A DNA stretch of 64,000 nucleotides, taken from the NCBI RefSeq assembly GCF_029227915.1, contig NC_079876.1, positions 7,008,001 to 7,072,000 of the forward strand, written 5' to 3'. Source of the stretch: Hydractinia symbiolongicarpus (Eukaryota; Cnidaria; Hydrozoa; Anthoathecata; Hydractiniidae). How positions within the stretch are numbered: position 1 is the first letter of the stretch; the number at the start of each line of letters is the position of its first letter. The notes beneath the pieces were generated by a model, which worked only from the letters and a program-made list of their open reading frames with translations, did not search any database and had not been told where the DNA came from. This document shows, one piece after another, positions 32,644 to 45,780 of this stretch. The position numbers were made by a program, and so were the translations under genes.

Positions 32644-35600
32644 CTTTGTATACTTTGGACTATACGGGCCGAGTCCGGGATTTACGGGAAATCGCGGATT
32701 TTCGTTTGAGGGCGATTAAACTTCTTTTATTCCGCGTCTCATCAAAAATGAAAACATTTTTGAAAACTACAAGTCTCATGCGTTGTAGTGGTAAAAAAAT
32801 AATTTAAAAAATCGTTCGGAAAATGAGTTTACTCCCTGGGTACTTTCTTTGTATACTTTTGACTATACGGGCCGAGTCCGGGGTTTACGGTAAATGGCGG
32901 GTTTTCGTTTGCCGGCGATTAAACTTCTTTTATTCAGAGTCTCATCAAAAATGAAAACATTTTTGAAAACTACAAGTCTCATGCGTTTTAGTGGTGAAAA
33001 AATAATTTAAAAAATCGTTCGGGAAATGAGTTTACTCCCTGGGTACTTTCTCTGTAAACTTTTGATTATACGGGCCGAGTCCAGGGTTTACGGGAAATGG
33101 CGGGTTTTCGTTTGCCGGTGATTAAACCTCTTTCATTAAGCGTCTCATCAAAAATGAAAACATTTTTGAAAACTACAAGTCTCATGCGTTTTAGTGGTGA
33201 AAAAATAATTTAAAAAATCGTTCGGGAAATGAGTTTACTCCCTGGGTACTTTCTTTGTATACTTTGGAATATACGGGCCGAGTCCGGGATTTACGGGAAA
33301 TCGCAGATTTTCGTTTGAGGGCGATTAAACTTCTTTTATTCCGCGTCTCATCAAAAATGAAAACATTTTTGAAAACTACAAGTCTCATGCGTTGTAGTGG
33401 TGAAAAAATAATTTAAAAAATCGTTCGGAAAATGAGTTTACTCCCTGGGTACTTTCTTTGTATACTTTTGACTATACGGGCCGAGTCCGGGATTTACGGG
33501 AAATGGCGGGTTTTCGTTTGCCGGCGATTAAACTTCTTTTATTCAGAGTCTCATCAAAAATGAAAACATTTTGAAAACTACAAGTCTCATGCGTTTTAGT
33601 GGTGAAAAAATATTTTAAAAAATCGTTCGGGAAATAAGTTTACTCCCTGGGTACTTTCTTTGTATACATTCGACTATACGGGCCAAGCCTGGGATTTACG
33701 GGAAATCGCGGGATTTCGTTTGCCGGCGATTAAACCTCTTTCATTAAGCGTCTCATCAAAAATGAAAACATTTTTGAAAACTACAAGTCTCATGCGTTTT
33801 AGTGGTGAAAAAATAATTTAAAAAATCGTTCGGGAAATGAGTTTACTCCCTGGGTACTTTCTTTGTATACTTTGGACTATACGGGCCGAGTCCGGGATTT
33901 ACGGGAAATCGCGGATTTTCGTTTGAGGGCGATTAAACTTCTTTTATTCCGCGTCTCATCAAAAATGAAAACATTTTTGAAAACTACAAGTCTCATGCGT
34001 TGTAGTGGTAAAAAAATAATTTAAAAAATCGTTCGGAAAATGAGTTTACTCCCTGGGTACTTTCTTTGTATACTTTTGACTATACGGGCCGAGTCCGCGG
34101 TTTACGGTAAATGGCGGGTTTTCGTTTGCCGGCAATTAAACTTCTTTTATTCAGAGTCTCATCAAAAATGAAAACATTTTTGAAAACTACAAGTCTCATG
34201 CGTTTTAGTGGTAAAAAAATAATTTAAAAAATCGTTCGGGAAATGAGTTTACTCCCTGGGTACTTTCTTTGTATACTTTTGATTATACGGGCCGAGTCCA
34301 GGGTTTACGGGAAATGGCGGGTTTTCGTTTGCCGGCGATTAAACTTCTTTTATTCAGCGTCTCATCAAAAATGAAAACATTTTTAAAAACCACAAGTCTC
34401 ATGGGCTTTAGTGGTGAAATAATAATTTAAAAAATTGTTCGGGAAATGAGTTTACTCCCTGGGTACTTTCTTTGTATACTTTTGACTATACGGGCCAAGC
34501 CGGGATTTACGGGAAATCGCGGGTTTTCGTTTGCCGGCAATTAAACTTCTTTTATTCAGCGTCTCATAAAAAATGAAAACATTTTTAGAAACTACAAGTC
34601 TTATGCGTTTTAGTGGTGAAAAAATAATTTAAAAAATCGTTCGGGAAATGAGTTTACTCACAGGGTACTTTCTTTGTATACTTTGGACTATACGGGCCGA
34701 GTCCGGGATTTACGGGAAATCGCGGATTTTCGTTTGAGGGCGATTAAACTTCTTTTATTCCGCGTCTCATCAAAAATGAAAACATTTTTGAAAACTACAA
34801 GTCTCATGCGTTGTAGTGGTAAAAAAATAATTTAAAAAATCGTTCGGAAAATGAGTTTACTCCCTGGGTACTTTCTTTGTATACTTTTGACTATACGGGC
34901 CGAGTCCGGGGTTTACGGTAAATGGCGGGTTTTCGTTTGCCGGCGATTAAACTTCTTTTATTCAGAGTCTCATCAAAAATGAAAACATTTTTGAAAACTA
35001 CAAGTCTCATGCGTTTTAGTGGTGAAAAAATAATTTAAAAAATCGTTCGGGAAATGAGTTTACTCCCTGGGTACTTTCTTTGTATACTTTTGATTATACG
35101 GGCCGAGTCCAGGGTTTACGGGAAATGGCGGGTTTTCGTTTGCCGGTGATTAAACCTCTTTCATTAAGCGTCTCATCAAAAATGAAAACATTTTTGAAAA
35201 CTACAAGTCTCATGCGTTTTAGTGGTGAAAAAATAATTTAAAAAATCGTTCGGGAAATGAGTTTACTCCCTGGGTACTTTCTTTGTATACTTTGGAATAT
35301 ACGGGCCGAGTCCGGGATTTACGGGAAATCGCAGATTTTCGTTTGAGGGCGATTAAACTTCTTTTATTCCGCGTCTCATCAAAAATGAAAACATTTTTGA
35401 AAACTACAAGTCTCATGCGTTGTAGTGGTGAAAAAATAATTTAAAAAATCGTTCGGAAAATGAGTTTACTCCCTGGGTACTTTCTTTGTATACTTTTGAC
35501 TATACGGGCCGAGTCCGGGATTTACGGGAAATGGCGGGTTTTCGTTTGCCGGCGATTAAACTTCTTTTATTCAGAGTCTCATCAAAAATGAAAACATTTT

Positions 35601-36700
35601 GAAAACTACAAGTCTCATGCGTTTTAGTGGTGAAAAAATATTTTAAAAAATCGTTCGGGAAATAAGTTTACTCCCTGGGTACTTTCTTTGTATACATTCG
35701 ACTATACGGGCCAAGCCTGGGATTTACGGGAAATCGCGGGATTTCGTTTGCCGGCGATTAAACCTCTTTCATTAAGCGTCTCATCAAAAATGAAAACATT
35801 TTTGAAAACTACAAGTCTCATGCGTTTTAGTGGTGAAAAAATAATTTAAAAAATCGTTCGGGAAATGAGTTTACTCCCTGGGTACTTTCTTTGTATACTT
35901 TGGACTATACGGGCCGAGTCCGGGATTTACGGGAAATCGCGGATTTTCGTTTGAGGGCGATTAAACTTCTTTCATTCCGCGTCTCATCAAAAATGAAAAC
36001 ATTTTTGAAAACTACAAGTCTCATGCGTTGTAGTGGTAAAAAAATAATTTAAAAAATCGTTCGGAAAATGAGTTTACTCCCTGGGTACTTTCTTTGTATA
36101 CTTTTGACTATACGGGCCGAGTCCGCGGTTTACGGTAAATGGCGGGTTTTCGTTTGCCGGCAATTAAACTTCTTTTATTCAGAGTCTCATCAAAAATGAA
36201 AACATTTTTGAAAACTACAAGTCTCATGCGTTTTAGTGGTGAAAAAATAATTTAAAAAATCGTTCGGGAAATGAGTTTACTCCCTGGGTACTTTCTTTGT
36301 ATACTTTTGATTATACGGGCCGAGTCCAGGGTTTACGGGAAATGGCGGGTTTTCGTTTGCCGGCGATTAAACTTCTTTTATTCAGCGTCTCATCAAAAAT
36401 GAAAACATTTTTAAAAACCACAAGTCTCATGGGCTTTAGTGGTGAAATAATAATTTAAAAAATTGTTCGGGAAATGAGTTTACTCCCTGGGTACTTTCTT
36501 TGTATACTTTTGACTATACGGGCCAAGCCGGGATTTACGGGAAATCGCGGGTTTTCGTTTGCCGGCAATTAAACTTCTTTTATTCAGCGTCTCATAAAAA
36601 ATGAAAACATTTTTAGAAACTACAAGTCTTATGCGTTTTAGTGGTGAAAAAATAATTTAAAAAATCGTTCTGGAAATGAGTTTACTCACAGGGTACTTTC
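32644..36700 (+). repeat. Ten-monomer tandem duplication, about 2,028 bp per copy
   Basis: Copies at about 32,644-34,672 and 34,672-36,700 share private variants in the same order: TTTGGAATATACGG, GTCCGCGGTTTACGG, CCGGCAATTAAAC and AAAAATTGTTCGGG. The copies look nearly identical, which implies a recent unequal exchange or an assembly duplication. Confidence 0.85.
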
Positions 36701-39700
36701 TTTGTATACTTTTGACTATACGGGCCTAGCCCGGGATTTACGGGAAAACGCGGGATTTCGTTTGCCGGCGATTAAACCTCTTTCATTAAGCGTCTCATCA
36801 AAAATGAAAACATTTTTGAAAACTACAAGTCTCATGCGTTTTAGTGGTGAAAAAATAATTTAAAAAATCGTTCGGTAAATGAGTTTACTCCCTGGGTACT
36901 TTCTTTGTATACTTTGGACTATACGGGCCGAGTCCGGGATTTACGGGAAATCGCGGATTTTCGTTTGAGGGCGATTAAACTTCTTTTATTCCGCGTCTCA
37001 TCAAAAATGAAAACATTTTTGAAAACTACAAGTCTCATGCGTTGTAGTGGTGAAAAAATAATTTAAAAAATCGTTCGGAAAATGAGTTTACTCCCTGGGT
37101 ACTTTCTTTGTATACTTTTGACTATACGGGCCGAGTCCGGGGTTTACGGGAAATGGCGGGTTTTCGTTTGCCGGCGATTAAACTTCTTTTATTCAGAGTC
37201 TCATCAAAAATGAAAACATTTTGAAAACTACAAGTCTCATGCGTTTTAGTGGTGCAAAAATATTTTAAAAAATCGTTCGGGAAATGAGTTTACTCCCTGG
37301 GTACTTTCTTTGTATAATTTTGACTATACGGGCCGAGTCCGGGATTTACGGGAAGTCGCGGGTTTTCGTTTGCCGGCGTTTAAACTTCTTTTATTCAGCG
37401 TCTCATCAAAAATGAAAACATTTTTAAAAACTACAAGTCTCATGGGCTTTAGTGGTGAAATAATAATTTAAAAAATCGTTGGGGAAATGAGTTTACACCC
37501 TGGGTACTTTCTTTGTGTACTTTTGACTATACGGGCCGAGTCCGGGATTTACGGTAAATTGCAGGTTTTCGTTTGCCGGCGATTAAACTTCTTTTATTCA
37601 GCGTCTCATCAAAAATGAAAACATTTTTAAAAACTACAAGTCTCATGGGCTTTAGTGGTGAAATAATAATTTAAAAAATCGTTCGGGAAATGAGTTTACA
37701 CCCTGGGTACTTTCTTTGTGTACTTTTGACTATACGGGCCGAGTCCGGGATTTACGGGAAATCGCAGGTTTTCCTTTGCCGGCGATTAAACTTCTTTTAT
37801 TCGGCGTCTCATCAAAAATAAAAACATTTTTGAAAACTACAATTCTCATGCGTTTTAGTGGTGAAAAAATAATTTAAAAAATCGTTCGGAAAATGAGTTT
37901 ACTCCCTGGGTACTTTCTTTGTATACTTTTGACTATACGGCCAAGTCCGGGGTTTACGGGAAATGGCGGGTTTTCGTTTGCCGGCGATTGAACTTCTTTT
38001 ATTCAGCGTCTCATCAAAAATGAAAACATTTTTGAAAACTACAAGTCTCATGCGTTTTAGTGGTGAAAAAATAATTTAAAAAATCGTTCGGGAAATGAGT
38101 TTACTCCCTGGGTACTTTCTTTGTATACTTTTGATTATACGGGCCGAGTCCAGGGTTTACGGGAAATGGCGGGTTTTCGTTTGCCGGCGATTAAACTTCT
38201 TTTATTCAGCGTCTCATCAAAAATGAAAACATTTTTAAAAACTACAAGTCTCATGGGCTTTAGTGGTGAAATAATAATTTAAAAAATCGTTCGGGAAATG
38301 AGTTTACACCCTGGGTACTTTCTTTGTATACTTTTGACTATACGGGCCGAGTCCAGGATTTACGGAAAATCGCAGGTTTTCGTTTGCCGGCGATTAAACT
38401 TCTTTCATTCAGCGTCTCATCAAAAATGAAAACATTTTTGAAAACTACAAGTCTCATGCGTTTTAGTGGTGAAAAAAAAAAATTAAAAAATCGTTCGGGA
38501 AATAAGTTTACTCCCTGGGTACTTTCTTTGTATACATTCAACTATACGGGCCAAGCCTGGGATTTACGGGAAATCGCGGGATTTCGTTTGCCGGCGATTA
38601 AACCTCTTTCATTAAGCGTCTCATCAAAAATGAAAACATTTTTGAAAACTACAAGTCTCATGCGTTGTAGTGGTGAAAAAATAATTTAAAAAATCGTTCG
38701 GAAAATGAGTTTACTCCCTGGGTACTTTCTTTGTATACTTTTGACTATACAGGCCGAGTCCGGGATTTACGGGAAATTGCGGATTTTTGTTTGAGGGCGA
38801 TTAAACTTCTTTTATTCCGCGTCTCATCAAAAATGAAAACATTTTTGAAAACTACAAGTCTCATGCGTTGTAGTGGTGAAAAAATAATTTAAAAAATCGT
38901 TCGGAAAATGAGTTTACTCCCTGGGTACTTTCTTTGTATACTTTTGACTATACGGGCCGAGTCCGGGGTTTACGGGAAATGGCGGGTTTTCGTTTGCCGG
39001 CGATTAAACTTCTTTTATTCAGAGTCTCATCAAAAATGAAAACATTTTGAAAACTACAAGTCTCATGCGTTTTAGTGGTGAAAAAATATTTTAAAAAATC
39101 GTTCGGGAAATGAGTTTACTCCCTGGGTACTTTCTTTGTATACTTTTGATTATACGGGCCGACTCCAGGGTTTACGGGAAATGGCGGGTTTTCGTTTGCC
39201 GGCGATTAAACTTCTTTTATTCAGCGTCTCATCAAAAATGAAAACATTTTTAAAAACTACAAGTCTCATGGGCTTTAGTGGTGAAATAATAATTTAAAAA
39301 ATCGTTCGGGAAATGAGTTTACACCCTGGGTACTTTCTTTGTATACTTTTGACTATACGGGCCGAGTCCGGGATTTACGGAAAATCGCAGGTTTTCGTTT
39401 GCCGGCGATTAAACTTCTTTCATTCAGCGTCTCATCAAAAATGAAAACATTTTTGAAAACTACAAGTCTCATGCGTTTTAGTGGTGAAAAAAATAAATTA
39501 AAAAATCGTTCGGGAAATAAGTTTACTCCCTGGGTACTTTCTTTGTATACATTCAACTATACGGGCCAAGCCTGGGATTTACGGGAAATCGCGGGATTTC
39601 GTTTGCCGGCGATTAAACCTCTTTCATTAAGCGTCTCATCAAAAATGAAAACATTTTTGAAAACTACAAGTCTCATGCGTTGTAGTGGTGAAAAAATAAT

Positions 39701-42700
39701 TTAAGAAATCGTTCGGAAAATGAGTTTACTCCCTGGGTACTTTCTTTGTATACTTTTGACTATACAGGCCGAGTCCGGGATTTACGGGAAATGGCGGATT
39801 TTCGTTTGAGGGCGATTAAACTTCTTTTATTCCGCGTCTCATCAAAAATGAAAACATTTTTGAAAACTACAAGTCTCATGCGTTGTAGTGGTGAAAAAAT
39901 ATTTTAAAAAATCGTTCGGGAAATGAGTTTACTCCCTGGGTACTTTCTTTGTATACTTTTGATTATACGGGCCGACTCCAGGGTTTACGGGAAATGGCGG
40001 GTTTTCGTTTGCCGGCGATTAAACTTCTTTTATTCAGCGTCTCATCAAAAATGAAAACATTTTTAAAAACTACAAGTCTCATGGGCTTTAGTGGTGAAAT
40101 AATAATTTAAAAAATCGTTCGGGAAATGAGTTTACACCCTGGGTACTTTCTTTGTATACTTTTGACTATACGGGCCGAGTCCGGGATTTACGGAAAATCG
40201 CAGGTTTTCGTTTGCCGGCGATTAAACTTCTTTCATTCAGCGTCTCATCAAAAATGAAAACATTTTTGAAAACTACAAGTCTCATGCGTTTTAGTGGTGA
40301 AAAAAATAAATTAAAAAATCGTTCGGGAAATAAGTTTACTCCCTGGGTACTTTCTTTGTATACATTCAACTATACGGGCCAACCCTGGGATTTACGGGAA
40401 ATCGCGGGATTTCGTTTGCCGGCGATTAAACCTCTTTCATTAAGCGTCTCATCAAAAATGAAAACATTTTTGAAAACTACAAGTCTCATGCGTTGTAGTG
40501 GTGAAAAAATAATTTAAGAAATCGTTCGGAAAATGAGTTTACTCCCTGGGTACTTTCTTTGTATACTTTTGACTATACAGGCCGAGTCCGGGATTTACGG
40601 GAAATGGCGGATTTTCGTTTGAGGGCGATTAAACTTCTTTTATTCCGCGTCTCATCAAAAATGAAAACATTTTTGAAAACTACAAGTCTCATGCGCTGTA
40701 GTGGTGAAAAAATAATTTAAAAAATCGTTCGGAAAATGAGTTTACTCCCTGGGTACTTTCTTTGTATACTTTTGACTATACGGGCCGAGTCCGGGGTTTA
40801 CGGGAAATGGCGGGTTTTCGTTTGCCGGCGATTAAACTTCTTTTATTCAGAGTCTCATCAAAAATGAAAACATTTTGAAAACTACAAGTCTCATGCGTTT
40901 TAGTGGTGAAAAAATATTTTAAAAAATCGTTCGGGAAATGAGTTTACTCCCTGGGTTCTTTCTTTGTATAATTTTGACTATACGGGCCGAGTCCGGGATT
41001 TACGGGAAGTCGCGGGTTTTCGTTTGCCGGCGTTTAAACTTCTTTTATTCAGCGTCTCATCAAAAATAAAAACATTTTTAAAAACTACAAGTCTCATGGG
41101 CTTTAGTGGTGAAATAATAATTTAAAAAATCGTTCGGGAAATGAGTTTACACCCTGGGTACTTTCTTTGTGTACTTTTGACTATACGGGACGAGTCCGGG
41201 ATTTACGGGAAATCGCAGGTTTTCGTTTGCCGGCCTTTAAACTTCTTTTATTCAGCGTCTCATCAAAAATGAAAACATTTTTAAAAACTACAAGTCTCAT
41301 GCGTTTTAGTGGTGAAAAAATAATTTAAAAAATCGTTCGGGAAATGAGTTTTCTCCCTGGGTACTTTCTTTGTATACTTTGGACTATACGGCCCGAGTCC
41401 GGGATTTACGGGAAATCGCGGATTTTCGTTTGAGGGCGATTAAACTTCTTTTATTCCGCGTCTCATCAAAAATGAAAACATTTTTGAAAACTACAAGTCT
41501 CATGCGTTGTAGTGGTGAAAAAATAATTTAAAAAATCGTTCGGAAAATGAGTTTACTCCCTGGGTACTTTCTTTGTATACTTTTGACTATACGGGCCGAG
41601 TCCGGGGTTTACGGTAAATGGCGGGTTTTCGTTTGCCGGCGATTAAACTTCTTTTATTCAGAGTCTCATCAAAAATGAAAACATTTTTGAAAACTACAAG
41701 TCTCATGCGTTTTAGTGGTGAAAAAATAATTTAAAAAATCGTTCGGGAAATGAGTTTACTCCCTGGGTACTTTCTTTAAATACTTTTGACTATACGGGCC
41801 GAGTCCGGGGTTTACGGGAAATGGCGGGTTTTCGTTTGCCGGCGATTAAACTTCTTTTATTCAGAGTCTGATCAAAAATGAAAACATTTTTAAAACTACA
41901 AGTCTCATGCGTTTTAGTGGTGAAAAAATATTTTAAAAATTCGTTCGGGAAATGAGTTTACTCCCTGGGTACTTTCTTTGTATACTTTTGACTATACGGG
42001 CCGAGTCCGGGGTTTACGGGAAATGGCGGGTTTTCGTTTGCCGGCGATTAAACTTCTTTTATTCAGAGTCTGATCAAAAATAAAAACATTTTGAAAACTA
42101 CAAGTCTCATGCGTTTTAGTGGTAAAAAAATAATTTAAAAAATCGTTCGGAAAATGAGTTTACTCCCTGGGTACTTTCTTTGTATACTTTTGACTATACG
42201 GGCCGAGTCCGGGGTTTACGGTAAATGGCGGGTTTTCGTTTGCCGGCGATTAAACTTCTTTTATTCAGAGTCTCATCCAAAATGAAAACATTTTTGAAAA
42301 CTACAAGTCTCATGCGTTTTAGTGGTGAAAAAATAATTTAAAAAATCGTTCGGGAAATGAGTTTACTCCCTGGGTACTTTCTTTGTATACTTTTGATTAT
42401 ACGGGCCGAGTCCAGGGTTTACGGGAAATGGCGGGTTTTCGTTTGCCGGCGATTAAACTTCTTTTATTCAGCGTCTCATCAAAAATGAAAACATTTTTAA
42501 AAACTACAAGTCTCATGGGCTTTAGTGGTGAAATAATAATTTAAAAAATCGTTCGGGAAATGAGTTTACACCCTGGGTACTTTCTTTGTATACTTTTGAC
42601 TATACGGGCCGAGTCCGGGATTTACGGAAAATCGCAGGTTTTCGTTTGCCGGCGATTAAACTTCTTTCATTCAGCGTCTCATCAAAAATGAAAACATTTT

Positions 42701-44149
42701 TGAAAACTACAAGTCTCATGCGTTTTAGTGGTGAAAAAAAAAAAATTAAAAAATCGTTCGGGAAATAAGTTTATTCCCTGGGTACTTTCTTTGTATACAT
42801 TCGACTATACGGGCCAAGCCTGGGATTTACGGGAAATCGCGGGATTTCGTTTGCCGGCGATTAAACCTCTTTCATTAAGCGTCTCATCAAAAATGAAAAC
42901 ATTTTTGAAAACTACAAGTCTCATGCGTTTTAGTGATGAAAAAATAATTTAAAAAATCGTTCGAGAAATGAGTTTACTCCCTGGGTACTTTCTTTGTATA
43001 CTTTGGACTATACGGGCCGAGTCCGGGATTTACGGGAAATCGCGGATTTTCGTTTGAGGGCGATTCAACTTCTTTTATTCCGCGTCTCATCAAAAATGAA
43101 AACATTTTTGAAAACTACAAGTCTCATGCGTTGTAGTGGTGAAAAAATAATTTAAAAAATCGTTCGGAAAATGAGTTTACTCCCTGGGTACTTTCTTTGT
43201 ATACTTTTGACTATACAGGCCGAGTCCGGGGTTTACGGGAAATGGCGGGTTTTCGTTTGCCGGCGATTAAACTTCTTTTATTCAGAGTCTCATCAAAAAT
43301 GAAAACATTTTGAAAACTACAAGTCTCATGCGTTTTAGTGGTGAAAAAATATTTCAAAAAATCGTTCGGGAAATGAGTTTACTCCCTGGGTACTTTCTTT
43401 GTATAATTTTGACTATACGGGCCGAGTCCGGGATTTACGGGAAATCGCGGGTTTTCGTTTGCCGGCGTTTAAACTTCTTTTATTCAGCGTCTCATCAAAA
43501 ATGAAAACATTTTTAAAAACTACAAGTCTCATGGGCTTTAGTGGTGAAATAATAATTTAAAAAATCGTTCGGGAAATGAGTTTACACCCTGGGTACTTTC
43601 TTTGTATACTTTTGACTATACGGGCCGAGTCCGGGATTTACGGGAAATCGCAGGTTTTCGTTTGGCGGCGATTAAACTTCTTTTATTCAGCGTCTCATCA
43701 AAAATGAAAACATTTTTAAAAACTACAAGTCTCATGGGCTTTAGTGGTGAAATAATAATTTAAAAAATCGTTCGGGAAATGAGTTTACACCCTGGGTACT
43801 TTCTTTGTATACTTTTGATTATACGGGCCGAGTCCAGGGTTTACGGGAAATGGCGGCTTTTCGTTTGCCGGCGATTAAACTTCTTTTATTCAGCGTCTCA
43901 TCAAAAATGAAAACATTTTTAAAAACTACAAGTCTCATGGGCTTTAGTGGTGAAATAATAATTTAAAAAATCGTTCGGGAAATGAGTTTACACCCTGGGT
44001 ACTTTCTTTGTATACTTTTGACTATACGGGCCGAGTCCGGGATTTACGGAAAATCGCAGGTTTTCGTTTGCCGGCGATTAAACTTCTTTCATTCAGCGTC
44101 TCATCAAAAATGAAAACATTTTTGAAAACTACAAGTCTCATGCGTTTTA

Positions 44150-45780
44150 GTGGTGAAAAAAAAAATTAAAAAATCGTTCGGGAAATAAGTTTACTCCCTG
44201 GGTACTTTCTTTGTATACATTCAACTATACGGGCCAAGCCTTGGATTTACGGGAAATCGCGGGATTTCGTTTGCCGGCGATTAAACCTCTTTCATTAAGC
44301 GTCTCATCAAAAATGAAAACATTTTTAAAAACTACAAGTCTCATGCGTTGTAGTGGTGAAAAAATAATTTAAAAAATCGTTCGGAAAATGAGTTTACTCC
44401 CTGGGTACTTTCTTTGTATACTTTTGACTATACGGGCCGAGTCCGGGATTTACGGGAAATGGCGGATTTTCGTTTGAGGGCGATTAAACTTCTTTTATTC
44501 CGCGTCTCATCAAAAATGAAAACATTTTTGAAAACTACAAGTCTCATGCGTTGTAGTGGTGAAAAAATAATTTAAAAAATCGTTCGGAAAATGAGTTTAC
44601 TCCCTGGGTACTTTCTTTGTATACTTTTGACTATACGGGCCGAGTCCGGGGTTTACGGGAAATGGCGGGTTTTCGTTTGCCGGCGATTAAACTTCTTTTA
44701 TTCAGAGTCTCATCAAAAATGAAAACATTTTGAAAACTACAAGTCTCATGCGTTTTAGTGGTGAAAAAATATTTTAAAAAATCGTTCGGGAAATGAGTTT
44801 ACTCCCTGGGTACTTTCTTTGTATAATTTTGACTATACGGGCCGAGTCCGGGATTTACGGGAAGTCGCGGATTTTCGTTTGCCGGCGTTTAAACTTCTTT
44901 TATTCAGCGTCTCATCAAAAATGAAAACATTTTTAAAAACTACAAGTCTCATGCGTTTTAGTGGTGAAAAAAAAAATTAAAAAATCGTTCGGGAAATAAG
45001 TTTACTCCCTGGGTACTTTCTTTGTATACATTCAACTATACGGGCCAAGCCTTGGATTTACGGGAAATCGCGGGATTTCGTTTGCCGGCGATTAAACCTC
45101 TTTCATTAAGCGTCTCATCAAAAATGAAAACATTTTTAAAAACTACAAGTCTCATGCGTTGTAGTGGTGAAAAAATAATTTAAAAAATCGTTCGGAAAAT
45201 GAGTTTACTCCCTGGGTACTTTCTTTGTATACTTTTGACTATACGGGCCGAGTCCGGGATTTACGGGAAATGGCGGATTTTCGTTTGAGGGCGATTAAAC
45301 TTCTTTTATTCCGCGTCTCATCAAAAATGAAAACATTTTTGAAAACTACAAGTCTCATGCGTTGTAGTGGTGAAAAAATAATTTAAAAAATCGTTCGGAA
45401 AATGAGTTTACTCCCTGGGTACTTTCTTTGTATACTTTTGACTATACGGGCCGAGTCCGGGGTTTACGGGAAATGGCGGGTTTTCGTTTGCCGGCGATTA
45501 AACTTCTTTTATTCAGAGTCTCATCAAAAATGAAAACATTTTGAAAACTACAAGTCTCATGCGTTTTAGTGGTGAAAAAATATTTTAAAAAATCGTTCGG
45601 GAAATGAGTTTACTCCCTGGGTACTTTCTTTGTATAATTTTGACTATACGGGCCGAGTCCGGGATTTACGGGAAGTCGCGGGTTTTCGTTTGCCGGCGTT
45701 TAAACTTCTTTTATTCAGCGTCTCATCAAAAATGAAAACATTTTTAAAAACTACAAGTCTCATGGGCTTTAGTGGTGAAA
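44150..45780 (+). repeat. Four-monomer tandem duplication, about 811 bp per copy
   Basis: The rare variant CAAGCCTTGGATTTACGG occurs near 44.24 kb and 45.05 kb, about 811 bp apart, followed in both by the same run of classes 4, 5 and the GTATAATTTTGAC variant. Confidence 0.8.
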
